A DNA stretch of 5,939 bases from Micrococcales bacterium. Its GTDB lineage: Bacteria > Actinomycetota > Actinomycetes > Actinomycetales > Dermatophilaceae. The notes under the pieces were generated by a model. That model was not told where the DNA came from, did not search any database, and was given only the letters and a program-made list of their open reading frames with translations. Both the position numbers and the translations under genes were made by a program. Where the stretch lies: NCBI GenBank assembly GCA_030452775.1, contig JAKDLQ010000144.1:1-5939 (forward strand), in the 5' to 3' direction. The stretch's first letter is position 1. Every line of letters starts with the position of its first letter. Positions 1 through 5,889 of this stretch are shown here, piece after piece.

Positions 1-668
1 GGGGCGGTCGCGGCGGACCGTGGGGTGGCCACCGTCCGGTCCCGCCCCCCTGGGTGCACGAGATCGTGCGGCAGTTCGGTGGACCCGACCTCGCGGACGA
101 GTTCGTCGGGCGGCCCCGGCGCCCGAGACGTCCCCGCGCCCGTCGCGGTGATGTCCGGGCAGCGATCCTCGATGTCCTGGCCGGCGACGAGATGAACGGC
201 TACCAGCTCATCCAGCAGATCTCCGAGCGCAGCGACGGGGCCTGGAAGCCGAGTCCCGGCTCGGTCTATCCGACGATCCAGCAGCTCGAGGACGAGGGCC
301 TCGTCGAGGGCCGCGACGTCGAGGGCCGACGAGTGCTTCGGCTCAGCGACGCGGGGAGAGCCTACGTCGAGGAACACCCTGCGGAGATGGCCGCAACGTG
401 GGCGCCGTTCGAGGCGGCTGACGCGGCCGGCGACGAGGACCGGTGGTCGGCCTGGAGCCGCCCGAGCGACGATCTCATGCCGGTCGCGAGCCAGGTGATG
501 AGCGCCATGTGGCAGATCGTCACGACCGGGACCGCCCAGCAGCGCGCCGAGGCGACAGAGATCCTCGTCGGGGCCCGCCGCAAGCTCTACAACCTGCTCG
601 CCGAGGGCGACCCCAGGTCCAGCAGCGACGATGAGGAGCGCGACGAGCGCGACGAGCGCGACGACTGA
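1..668 (+). CDS. PadR-family transcriptional regulator (5' end probably outside window)
   Basis: This is a DNA-binding repressor of the PadR winged-helix family. Numbering from the GTG at 54, the HTH begins near RRGDVRAAIL (residues 30-39). It is followed by the signature MNGYQL (47-52), KPSPGSVYP (65-73) and QQLEDEGLV (76-84), and then the wing GRRVLRLSDAG. Residues about 139-183 form a C-terminal helical region typical of PadR dimerisation. The frame is already open from base 3 and encodes a Gly/Pro-rich stretch (GGRGGPWGGHRPVPPPW), a common N-terminal tail in actinobacterial PadR proteins. The GTG at 54 has only pyrimidine-rich sequence before it and no Shine-Dalgarno, so I infer that the true start lies upstream of the window. 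The C-terminus is very acidic and ends in a triple Glu-Arg-Asp repeat. The stop (666-668) is 10 bp before the cobQ start, so co-transcription is likely. The ligand and targets cannot be read from the sequence. Autoregulation is usual in the family. Confidence 0.9.
   Translation, partial: GGRGGPWGGHRPVPPPWVHEIVRQFGGPDLADEFVGRPRRPRRPRARRGDVRAAILDVLAGDEMNGYQLIQQISERSDGAWKPSPGSVYPTIQQLEDEGLVEGRDVEGRRVLRLSDAGRAYVEEHPAEMAATWAPFEAADAAGDEDRWSAWSRPSDDLMPVASQVMSAMWQIVTTGTAQQRAEATEILVGARRKLYNLLAEGDPRSSSDDEERDERDERDD
636..662 (+). repeat. Three perfect 9-bp tandem repeats at the 3' end of the PadR gene
   Basis: The unit GAGCGCGAC occurs three times without interruption (636-644, 645-653, 654-662). It is in frame, so each copy encodes Glu-Arg-Asp in the charged C-terminal tail. 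Because the unit is 9 bp, a gain or loss of copies would change tail length without shifting frame. The array ends 16 bp before the cobQ start codon. Confidence 0.9.
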
Positions 669-678
669 GAGTTCCCTC

Positions 679-2166
679 GTGCAACCGTCGGGCATCCTCA
701 TCGCCGGCACCTCGTCCGATGCGGGCAAGTCGGTCATCGTGGCCGGCCTGTGCCGGGCGCTCGCGCGCCGCGGCCTGCAGGTGGCGCCCTTCAAGGCACA
801 GAACATGTCCAACAACTCGATGGTCTGCGCTGACGGGGAGATCGGGCGAGCACAGTACGTGCAGGCCCTGGCCGCGCGAGTCGTCCCGACCACCGCGATG
901 AACCCCGTCCTGCTCAAGCCCGGGACGGACCGCCGATCCTTCGTCGTTGTGCGCGGACACCCGTCGGGAACCCTCGAAGCCGGGCAGTATGCCGCTGGGC
1001 GTGCTCGTCTCAAGGATGCCGCCTTCGCCGCCTACCGGGAGCTACAGGCGCAGTACGACCTCGTGGTCTGTGAAGGCGCCGGGTCTCCGACGGAGATCAA
1101 CCTGCGCTCGGGAGACTTCGTCAACCTCGGGCTGGCGAGCGAGTTCAGGCTGCCGGTCATCGTCATCGGCGACATCGACCGAGGCGGGATCCTCGCAGCT
1201 CTCTACGGGACGTGGGCGCTGCTCGAGGACGAGGACCGGGCGCTGCTCAAGGCCTTTGTCATCAACAAGTTCCGCGGGGACGCGTCGGTGCTCGAGCCGG
1301 GACTCGAGCGGATCACGCAGCTCACCGGAGTGCCGTTCCGGGGGATCATCCCCTGGCTGCTCGACGTGTGGCTCGACAGCGAGGACACGCTGGAGGTCGG
1401 CCATTGGCGAGCCGGCACCGCGCTGTCGGCAACGGCGCGCGACCGGCTCAAGGTGGCCATCGTGCGGTTGCCGCGGATCTCCAACGCGACTGATGTCGAC
1501 GCCCTCGCCGCCGAGCCGGGAATCGATGTGATGGTGACGGCGGACCCGGCGGTCGTCGAGGTCGCCGATGTCGTCGTGCTCCCCGGGACGCGTTCCACCG
1601 CAGACGATCTCCGGTGGCTCAAAGAGTCCGGACTGGCGGATGCCGTCGGTCGACGCGCCGGCCTGGGTCGCCCGGTGCTCGGGATCTGCGGCGGCTACCA
1701 GATGCTCGCGGACGTGATCGAGGACGACGTCGAGGGTCAGGTGGGCAGGATCGAAGGGCTCGGGCTGCTGCCGACGCGGGTCGAGTTCGCTGCCGAGAAG
1801 GTGCTGGCACGACCGACCGGGTCGTGGCGCGGGCATCCGGTCGAGGCCTACGAGATCCACCATGGGATCGCCAGGCCCATCGCGTCAGACCGTCCGAGCC
1901 AGCCCTTCCTCGACGGCTGGCGGTCCGGATCCGTCTGGGGGACGATGTGGCATGGCGCCTTCGAAGCGGACGCCTTCCGCCGGGCCTGGCTCACCGAGGT
2001 AGCGCGAATGGCCGGGTCGCAGTGGCAACCGGATGCGGATGCGCCCGGCTTTGCCCAGCGGCGCGAGCACATGCTCGACACGCTCGCGGACGCCGTCGAG
2101 GAGCACGTCGACATCGCTCGTCTCATCGACCCGACACGGGCCGGCACGAGAGGATCCAGCGTGTGA
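679..2166 (+). CDS. cobQ: Cobyric acid synthase (CobQ), glutamine-hydrolysing
   Basis: The enzyme amidates the b, d, e and g carboxylates of adenosylcobyrinic acid a,c-diamide, using glutamine and ATP, to give adenosylcobyric acid in the cytoplasm. The GTG at 679 is chosen because GAGAG at 667-671 precedes it by 7 nt and translation then begins just before the ATPase domain. The 495-aa length is normal for CobQ. The N-terminal dethiobiotin-synthetase-like ATPase domain (about 5-235) has the P-loop GTSSDAGKS (10-18), the family hallmark FKAQNMSNNS, CEGAGSPTEINL (from C131) and GDIDRGG (D165-G170). The C-terminal class I glutamine amidotransferase domain (about 257-445) has LPGTRSTADDLRWL, the nucleophile Cys337 in GICGGYQML, YEIHHG, and the catalytic His425 in GTMWHGAF. 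The full hallmark set argues against the related MurT/GatD or CobB families. The last bases overlap the cobF start (GTGA), which implies translational coupling. No frameshift or missing catalytic residue is seen. Confidence 0.96.
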   Translation: MQPSGILIAGTSSDAGKSVIVAGLCRALARRGLQVAPFKAQNMSNNSMVCADGEIGRAQYVQALAARVVPTTAMNPVLLKPGTDRRSFVVVRGHPSGTLEAGQYAAGRARLKDAAFAAYRELQAQYDLVVCEGAGSPTEINLRSGDFVNLGLASEFRLPVIVIGDIDRGGILAALYGTWALLEDEDRALLKAFVINKFRGDASVLEPGLERITQLTGVPFRGIIPWLLDVWLDSEDTLEVGHWRAGTALSATARDRLKVAIVRLPRISNATDVDALAAEPGIDVMVTADPAVVEVADVVVLPGTRSTADDLRWLKESGLADAVGRRAGLGRPVLGICGGYQMLADVIEDDVEGQVGRIEGLGLLPTRVEFAAEKVLARPTGSWRGHPVEAYEIHHGIARPIASDRPSQPFLDGWRSGSVWGTMWHGAFEADAFRRAWLTEVARMAGSQWQPDADAPGFAQRREHMLDTLADAVEEHVDIARLIDPTRAGTRGSSV

Positions 2167-3539
2167 TCACACGGATTCGCGCCATCGGGATCGGCCTGGG
2201 CAATCCCGAGCACCTCACCGGCCAGGCCATCCGCGCGCTGCAGACCGTCGATGTCATCCTCGTCCCCGACGATGGCGAGGCCACTGAGGCGACTGCCGAC
2301 CTCGCCGCGGCCCGGCAGGCTATCTGCGCCGCGTTCATCGCCGCGGACCACCCCTACCGCATCGTCGAGGTTCCCGAGGTGGTCGGTCTGGGGCGCGAGG
2401 CGGGGGCGGCACCCGGCACGGCGGCATACGGCCACGGCGGCGACGAGTGCGCAGAGGTCGTCGACAGGTATGCCGAGGTCATCGACGGCCTCGGCGCACA
2501 CGAGCAGACGGTGGGCCTGCTCGACTGGGGTGACCCCGCCCGCCACGACTGGGCGGTCCGCGTCGTCGCCGCGCTGTCGGCACGGCTCGGCGTCGAGCAC
2601 GATGTCATCCCCGGCATCAGCGCCCCGCAGCTACTCGCCGCGGCGCACCGGATCCCGCTGGGCCGGATCGGCTCCTCGATCCACCTCACGACGGGGCAGC
2701 GCCTCGTCGCCGAGTACGATTCCGCGCTCGGTGACGTCGTCGTCGTGCTCGATGAGGACCTGCACTGCGGCGATCTCGCCGACCTCTACCCGAATGTGGA
2801 GCTCTGCTGGGGCGCCTTCCTGGGCTCGGCCGACGAGGTGCTCGTGCGCGGCCGGTTGGCGGATGTCATCGACGAGGTGCGACGAGTGCGAGCGGAGGCC
2901 CGCCGGCGGCACGGATGGGTCATCGACGCCTATCTGCTGCGCCCACCCGGCGACGAGCGAGGCCCTGCCCTGCCCGCCTGGCCGCGGATGGAGTCGCTCT
3001 CCGACGGCGTCGTGAGCCTTCGCCCGATAACGGCGGCCGACTGGGCGGTGCTTCTCGAGGAGCACAACGACGAGGAGTCGCTGCGCTGGGACTTCACGGG
3101 CGAGCCCCTCACCGAGCGGCACGCCCGCAGGAACGCAGCGCGGGCTCCGCGCGACTGGAGCGGTGGGCGCGCCGCACGCTGCGTCATCGTGGACGAGGCG
3201 TCGCGCGCCGCCGCAGGGACCATCTCGGCCGTACGGATGGGGCCCCCCGACGTCGCTCTCATCGGCTACGGCGTGCTGCCGGCCTTCCGCGGGCGCGGTC
3301 TCGCGACGCGCGCCCTGACACTGCTGGCGGACTGGGTCATGCGCGAGACGCCGATCGGACGGCTCGAGCTCGGCCACAAGATCGACAATGTCGTCTCCGG
3401 GAAGGTGGCGACGGGCGCCGGCTTCCTCGCCGAAGGAGTGCACGCGGGCCGCTTGAGGAACGCGGACGGAACCTTCTCCGACGAGGTCTCCTACGCTCGG
3501 ATCCGAGCGAGCGCCCCTGGGCCGGCCGCCTCGACGTAG
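2163..3539 (+). CDS. cobF: CobF-type precorrin-6A synthase (deacetylating) fused to a C-terminal GNAT acetyltransferase domain
   Basis: A 458-aa protein with two parts. Residues 1-261 match CobF, a SAM-dependent tetrapyrrole methylase that methylates C-1 of precorrin-5 and releases acetate to form precorrin-6A. Visible motifs are GIGLGNPEHLT (9-19), WGDPARHDW around G123-D124-P125, IPGISAPQLLAA from I149, the LTTGQRL segment, the CWGAFLGSADEVLV region, and the terminal GWVIDAYLLR. Stand-alone CobF is about 260 aa. After a Pro-rich linker (about 262-280), residues 283-450 form a RimJ/RimL-like GNAT domain. It has VSLRPITAADW, the acetyl-CoA pyrophosphate loop LPAFRGRGLATRAL (R376-G379), and the usual C-terminal N-x-x-S...GAGFLAEGV and DEVSYARI segments. 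The frame is uninterrupted across the join. The GTG at 2163 overlaps the cobQ stop by 4 bp and has GAGAGGA (2148-2154) 8 nt upstream. An internal ATG at 2988 (Met276) lacks a clear Shine-Dalgarno. The acetyltransferase substrate is unknown. The 3' end overlaps the convergent SprT-like gene by 49 bp. Confidence 0.9.
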   Translation: MITRIRAIGIGLGNPEHLTGQAIRALQTVDVILVPDDGEATEATADLAAARQAICAAFIAADHPYRIVEVPEVVGLGREAGAAPGTAAYGHGGDECAEVVDRYAEVIDGLGAHEQTVGLLDWGDPARHDWAVRVVAALSARLGVEHDVIPGISAPQLLAAAHRIPLGRIGSSIHLTTGQRLVAEYDSALGDVVVVLDEDLHCGDLADLYPNVELCWGAFLGSADEVLVRGRLADVIDEVRRVRAEARRRHGWVIDAYLLRPPGDERGPALPAWPRMESLSDGVVSLRPITAADWAVLLEEHNDEESLRWDFTGEPLTERHARRNAARAPRDWSGGRAARCVIVDEASRAAAGTISAVRMGPPDVALIGYGVLPAFRGRGLATRALTLLADWVMRETPIGRLELGHKIDNVVSGKVATGAGFLAEGVHAGRLRNADGTFSDEVSYARIRASAPGPAAST

Positions 3540-4192
3540 GCGAACGGTACCGACAGCTGCCCGTCTTCGACGCGCACCTGGTAGCGCGTCCGGCCGCGTT
3601 TGACGATCGGCCCCAGCGCCCCCAGATACCGCCCCGGCGCCGAGACGCGGACCAGCTGACCTGGCCTGAACGACCCTGGTGCGCGCACCGGCATGCCGGT
3701 GCGTAACGACTTGAGCTCCGCGGCATAGTTGGGATGCATCGACACGTGCTCACCGTGGAAGGTCCAGTCGACGACGCGCTGCGCCGCCGGCCCGGAGCAG
3801 CGCGTGCACAGCAGCACCCGGGTCGGCACCTTGTGGCGGGTCGCCGAGTGGCCCTGGGGGCAGGTCCCACGCCACGGGCCGGGCACCTGCGGCGCATCGG
3901 GCGACGAACACCGCGTGCCGGTGCTGCCGATCTCGCGGGCCTTGCCCTGCCACACGGCGTCGTGGCCATGCCGAGGACCGACGAGGGCATGGGCGATCTC
4001 GTGCAGGATCGTGTCGCGGACCTCGTCCTCGGGGTGCAGCTGAGTCAGGTAGGCGCTGAGCGAGATGACTCGCTCGCGGTATCGGCACAGGCCGGCGCGG
4101 GTCTTGGCTCGATCGAACGACAGCCTCCAGCCCGCCAGCCCGTGCGTATCCATCAAGTCGCCGCCCAGGGCGCGTGCTGCGCTCAGGTCCAT
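3491..4192 (-). CDS. SprT-like zinc metalloprotease-fold protein with zinc-ribbon-like cluster
   Basis: A 233-aa cytoplasmic protein with no signal peptide or membrane segment. An N-terminal helix and core strands (residues 1-60, with CRYRERVISLS at 36-46) lead to the zincin motif LHEIAHAL. The probable zinc ligands are H64 and H68, the catalytic Glu is E65, and the third ligand is probably H75 in HGHDAVW (H77 is the alternative). C95, C111-x3-H115 and C129-x2-C132 look like the zinc-ribbon cluster that follows the SprT domain. Residues about 166-222 (FRPGQLVRV, YLGALGPIVKRG, TRYQVRVEDG) are strand-rich and resemble an SH3/KOW-like fold; this part is inference. Eukaryotic relatives (Spartan) degrade DNA-protein crosslinks, but the role of bacterial members is poorly defined. 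The ATG at 4190-4192 is preferred because GGAGG (complement of 4198-4202) lies 5 nt before it. The frame stays open upstream to 4348, but that extension has no Shine-Dalgarno or recognisable domain. The gene converges on and overlaps the cobF-GNAT 3' end. Confidence 0.85.
   Translation of the reverse strand: MDLSAARALGGDLMDTHGLAGWRLSFDRAKTRAGLCRYRERVISLSAYLTQLHPEDEVRDTILHEIAHALVGPRHGHDAVWQGKAREIGSTGTRCSSPDAPQVPGPWRGTCPQGHSATRHKVPTRVLLCTRCSGPAAQRVVDWTFHGEHVSMHPNYAAELKSLRTGMPVRAPGSFRPGQLVRVSAPGRYLGALGPIVKRGRTRYQVRVEDGQLSVPFAYVEAAGPGALARIRA
3494..3509. repeat. Perfect 16-bp palindrome in the overlap of two convergent genes
   Basis: The sequence CGCTCGGATCCGAGCG is its own reverse complement. 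It lies immediately next to the stop codon of the minus-strand SprT-like gene (TAG at 3493-3491) and within the last codons of the plus-strand cobF-GNAT gene. As RNA it could fold with a 6-bp stem and a GATC loop. It has no U-tract, so a terminator role is only a possibility. Confidence 0.85.
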
Positions 4193-4542
4193 CTCATCCT
4201 CCCATTCGCTCCCCTGGCAGAGACTGTAGGGGAGGACGCCGACACGGCCCTCGCCGTCACCGGCGTCCTTAAACCATGCCCCAAACCGGTCAACACCTGA
4301 ATGTCTGCAACTGCTGACCCCGAACGACTTCACCGACCTGACGGTCATCGAACCGCGTCATCGAAAAACGGCTACGAGACTTCCAGGCCTGCTCCAACGC
4401 CACCGCACAATCGTTCCGCCGGCGACTTGCTACCAGCGACCTCGGCGAACCAGTTGTGCGGGAATCCGCGCTAGGGTGAGGCCCTGGGACCAGCTGCTGG
4501 AATGCCGTCCCAACCGAGGAAGAGCCCAGGAGGAAGTCGTTC
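4193..4542. other. Intergenic region between divergent SprT-like and universal stress protein genes
   Basis: About 350 bp with no convincing gene. Parts of it are visibly less G+C-rich than the flanking genes, for example about 4268-4375. For the minus-strand gene, TACAGT (complement of 4223-4228) is a possible -10 that would give a leader of about 24 nt. TTGACC (complement of 4288-4293) looks like a -35 but has no good partner at proper spacing. For the plus-strand gene, TAGGGT (4472-4477) is the best -10-like hexamer. The region also holds a direct repeat GTCATCGAA (4344-4352 and 4357-4365). A short potential stem-loop lies at 4486-4511, with arms GGGAC/GTCCC enclosing CCAGC-T-GCTGG. A 58-codon open frame at 4301-4474 lacks a Shine-Dalgarno and homology that I recognise. 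Confidence 0.55.
4472..4477 (+). promoter_or_regulatory. Possible -10 element for the universal stress protein gene
   Basis: TAGGGT is a frequent actinobacterial -10 form and lies 65 bp upstream of the ATG at 4543. No TTGACA-like -35 sits at 17-18 bp. The nearest TTG-type hexamer, TTGTGC (4454-4459), is only 12 bp away. An alternative reading is GTTG (4453-4456), 17 nt, then GGGT (4474-4477), which loosely resembles the GTTT...GGGTA pattern of SigB/SigF-type stress promoters. This is a weak call made by eye. Confidence 0.25.
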
Positions 4543-5433
4543 ATGCTTAACAAATTCGACAGCGCTGGTCGGTGGGTCGTGGGCACCGATGGTTCGTTGC
4601 GCGCCGACAAGGCGGTTATGTGGGCGGCCAAGCACGCATCCGAACGCAAAGTGCCGGTGCCCCTGTTGATCATCCATGTGATTCAAGAATCGCCGCTGCC
4701 GTCCGCGGCTGCGCAGGACGTCATCAACGACGAGCTCGGACACAAGGACGCGGTTCGCCTGCAGGCCGAGCGACTCGTCCAGGACGTGGCTGCCCGAGTG
4801 CACGAGTCCTACCCCGACCTCGTCATCGAGACGGCCGTCGTCCGCGGACAACCGGAAGTGGTGCTTGCCGCGGCAGGTGCGGATGCCGACCAGGTCGTGG
4901 TGGGCGGCTCGGCCGATCACGTCGTCGCCAACGCACAGGGCACGGTGGCCGTGGTGCCTGAGCATGTCGAGGATCGTCCAGAGGGCCCCGTCGTCTTGGG
5001 ACTGGATGACTCCAAGGAGGGCCGACTGGCCATAGCGCGTGCGTTCCAGGCAGCCTCGCTGCGCGGCGTCCCCCTGATCGCGATGCCCGCGTGGGAGCAG
5101 AGCGCCCGTGGCGAGTCGCCGAGCGGACGGCGCGACGAGTCGGCGATCGAGGGAGCCCAGCGGTTGATCGCTGACAAGGTGGCCGAGTTCCCCGAGGTGC
5201 CGGTGACCGTCGAGGCGCCATCTGGGCGTCCCGAGGATGGGCTGACCGAGGCGTCACGGACGGCCGGTATGGTCGTGATCGGCTCGCGAGGGCGCGCCGG
5301 TTTCACCGGATTGCGGCTGGGCGCAGCCACACGCCACGTGCTTCAGAACTCATACAGCCCGGTCGTCGTCACCCGTGGGTACGCCGGCTGGCAGGATCAG
5401 ACCGGACGAGGCTTGCCCGTCGCGGCTCACTGA
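4543..5433 (+). CDS. Universal stress protein with two tandem Usp domains
   Basis: A 296-aa cytoplasmic protein of the UspA family, in the tandem-domain form common in actinobacteria, where such proteins are often induced by hypoxia, stationary phase or other stress. Domain 1 (about 10-140) starts with WVVGTDGS (11-18), and domain 2 (about 148-288) starts with VVLGLDDS (150-157). Domain 2 carries a nearly canonical nucleotide-binding loop, G247-x2-G250-x9-G260, but with Ala261 where Ser or Thr is usual. In domain 1 the equivalent place reads VVVGGSADHVVANAQGTVAV (118-137), so the glycine loop is missing and probably only domain 2 binds ATP. The ATG at 4543 is supported by AGGAGG (4528-4533) 9 nt upstream. 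The gene stands alone: a divergent gene lies upstream and a hairpin terminator immediately downstream. Its exact function cannot be read from the sequence. Confidence 0.93.
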   Translation: MLNKFDSAGRWVVGTDGSLRADKAVMWAAKHASERKVPVPLLIIHVIQESPLPSAAAQDVINDELGHKDAVRLQAERLVQDVAARVHESYPDLVIETAVVRGQPEVVLAAAGADADQVVVGGSADHVVANAQGTVAVVPEHVEDRPEGPVVLGLDDSKEGRLAIARAFQAASLRGVPLIAMPAWEQSARGESPSGRRDESAIEGAQRLIADKVAEFPEVPVTVEAPSGRPEDGLTEASRTAGMVVIGSRGRAGFTGLRLGAATRHVLQNSYSPVVVTRGYAGWQDQTGRGLPVAAH

Positions 5434-5437
5434 GTCA

Positions 5438-5476
5438 CCGCCTCCGGTCTGGCCGCCTGGGGCTGACCGGTGGCGG
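5438..5476 (+). terminator. Hairpin terminator after the universal stress protein gene
   Basis: The left arm CCGCCTCCGGTC (5438-5449) and right arm GACCGGTGGCGG (5465-5476) pair at 11 of 12 positions, with one T-T mismatch, around a 15-nt loop. The hairpin begins 5 nt after the stop codon. There is no continuous T-run after it, only TACTGTTTG, as is common for G+C-rich actinobacterial terminators. The position and stability make termination the likeliest role. Confidence 0.65.
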
Positions 5477-5481
5477 CCGCG

Positions 5482-5497
5482 CTACTGTTTGTAGTAT
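5482..5497 (+). promoter_or_regulatory. AT-rich dyad and possible -10 upstream of the EamA-type gene
   Basis: The stretch CTACTGTTTGTAGTAT stands out as AT-rich between a G+C-rich terminator and leader. It contains two overlapping dyads, CTAC-N5-GTAG (5482-5494) and TACT-N6-AGTA (5483-5496). TAGTAT (5492-5497) or TATGTT (5495-5500) could serve as a -10, giving a leader of about 60 nt. No good -35 is visible. It may be an operator, a promoter or both. The call rests on position and composition only. Confidence 0.3.
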
Positions 5498-5565
5498 GTT
5501 CCTCGGATGCCCCTCGCCGATGGCGAAGAGCGGGGGCCTTCGTCAGCACTAGGGAATGAGTGGTC

Positions 5566-5889
5566 ATGAACGAAGATGTATCTCATCCCCCGGTGAGCGC
5601 CGGTCGGTCGACGCTGACGATGTCACCGTCAAAGCCGGTCAGTACGGTACGTGCGGCCACCGTCCTGATGATCGGAATTGTCGCGCTGGCATTCACGGCA
5701 CCGTGGGTGAAGGTCGCCAACTTCGAGCCCGCGACGTCTGTCCTTCTTCGTGTGGCTATCGCGATTCCGGTGCTACTTCCCTTCGCGTTGCGCGAGCGCG
5801 CCACGCGGGGCGGCGTGAACCGCGCAGGCACTATCCTCGCTCTCGTGGCGGGATTTTTCCTGGGCCTCGACTTCACCGCGTGGAACTGA
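5566..5889 (+). pseudogene. EamA/DMT-family transporter, N-terminal fragment (truncated)
   Basis: The frame encodes 107 aa. A polar N-terminus of about 28 aa precedes three hydrophobic segments at about 29-46, 58-75 and 86-101. The segments LLRVAIAIPVLLPFALRER and FFLGLDFTAWN match the first EamA repeat of drug/metabolite-transporter-superfamily permeases, which are normally about 290-320 aa with ten membrane helices. The frame stops at TGA (5887-5889) directly after DFTAWN, where the family normally continues into helix 4. None of the three forward frames after 5889 looks like that continuation, so this seems a real truncation or insertion rather than a one-base error. The ATG at 5566 has AGGGA (5551-5555) 10 nt upstream. 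The in-frame GTG at 5560 is an alternative start but would be only 4 nt from that site. The substrate is unknown. As it stands, a functional transporter is unlikely. Confidence 0.7.

Noticed and set aside
631..678. Earlier in-frame ATG start for cobQ at 631 inside the PadR gene
   Set aside because: It would add 16 low-complexity Ser/Thr/Ala residues with no Shine-Dalgarno. The GTG at 679 has a properly spaced GAGAG and starts right before the ATPase domain.
1..678. Cobalamin riboswitch controlling cobQ
   Set aside because: The bases before cobQ are PadR coding sequence with a 10-bp gap, leaving no room for such an element. Any riboswitch must lie outside the window.
1042..1863. Long minus-strand open frame antisense to cobQ
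   Set aside because: It is a typical G+C-rich shadow frame opposite a well-supported gene. It has no recognisable domain and no ribosome site.
1614..2162. Open frame extending the cobF frame far upstream inside cobQ
   Set aside because: The translation is Arg/Gly/Ala-rich and without domain character. The methylase domain begins right after the GTG at 2163, which has its own ribosome site.
2631..3443. Long minus-strand open frame antisense to the cobF-GNAT gene
   Set aside because: It is a shadow of the coding strand. The composition is charged and repetitive, with no family features.
4193..4348. N-terminal extension of the SprT-like protein from an ATG at 4348
   Set aside because: The extra 52 residues show no domain. 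The ATG at 4190-4192 has an excellent GGAGG, and a -10-like TACAGT lies inside the extension.
4301..4474. 58-codon plus-strand open frame in the intergenic region
   Set aside because: It has no Shine-Dalgarno, an unstructured composition and no recognisable similarity.
5566..5889. Small multidrug resistance (SMR) protein or guanidine exporter
   Set aside because: The length and helix count are superficially similar, but the LLRVAIAIPVLLPFALRER and FLGLDFTAWN segments fit the first half of EamA permeases. The protein also has a long polar N-terminus and ends after three helices.
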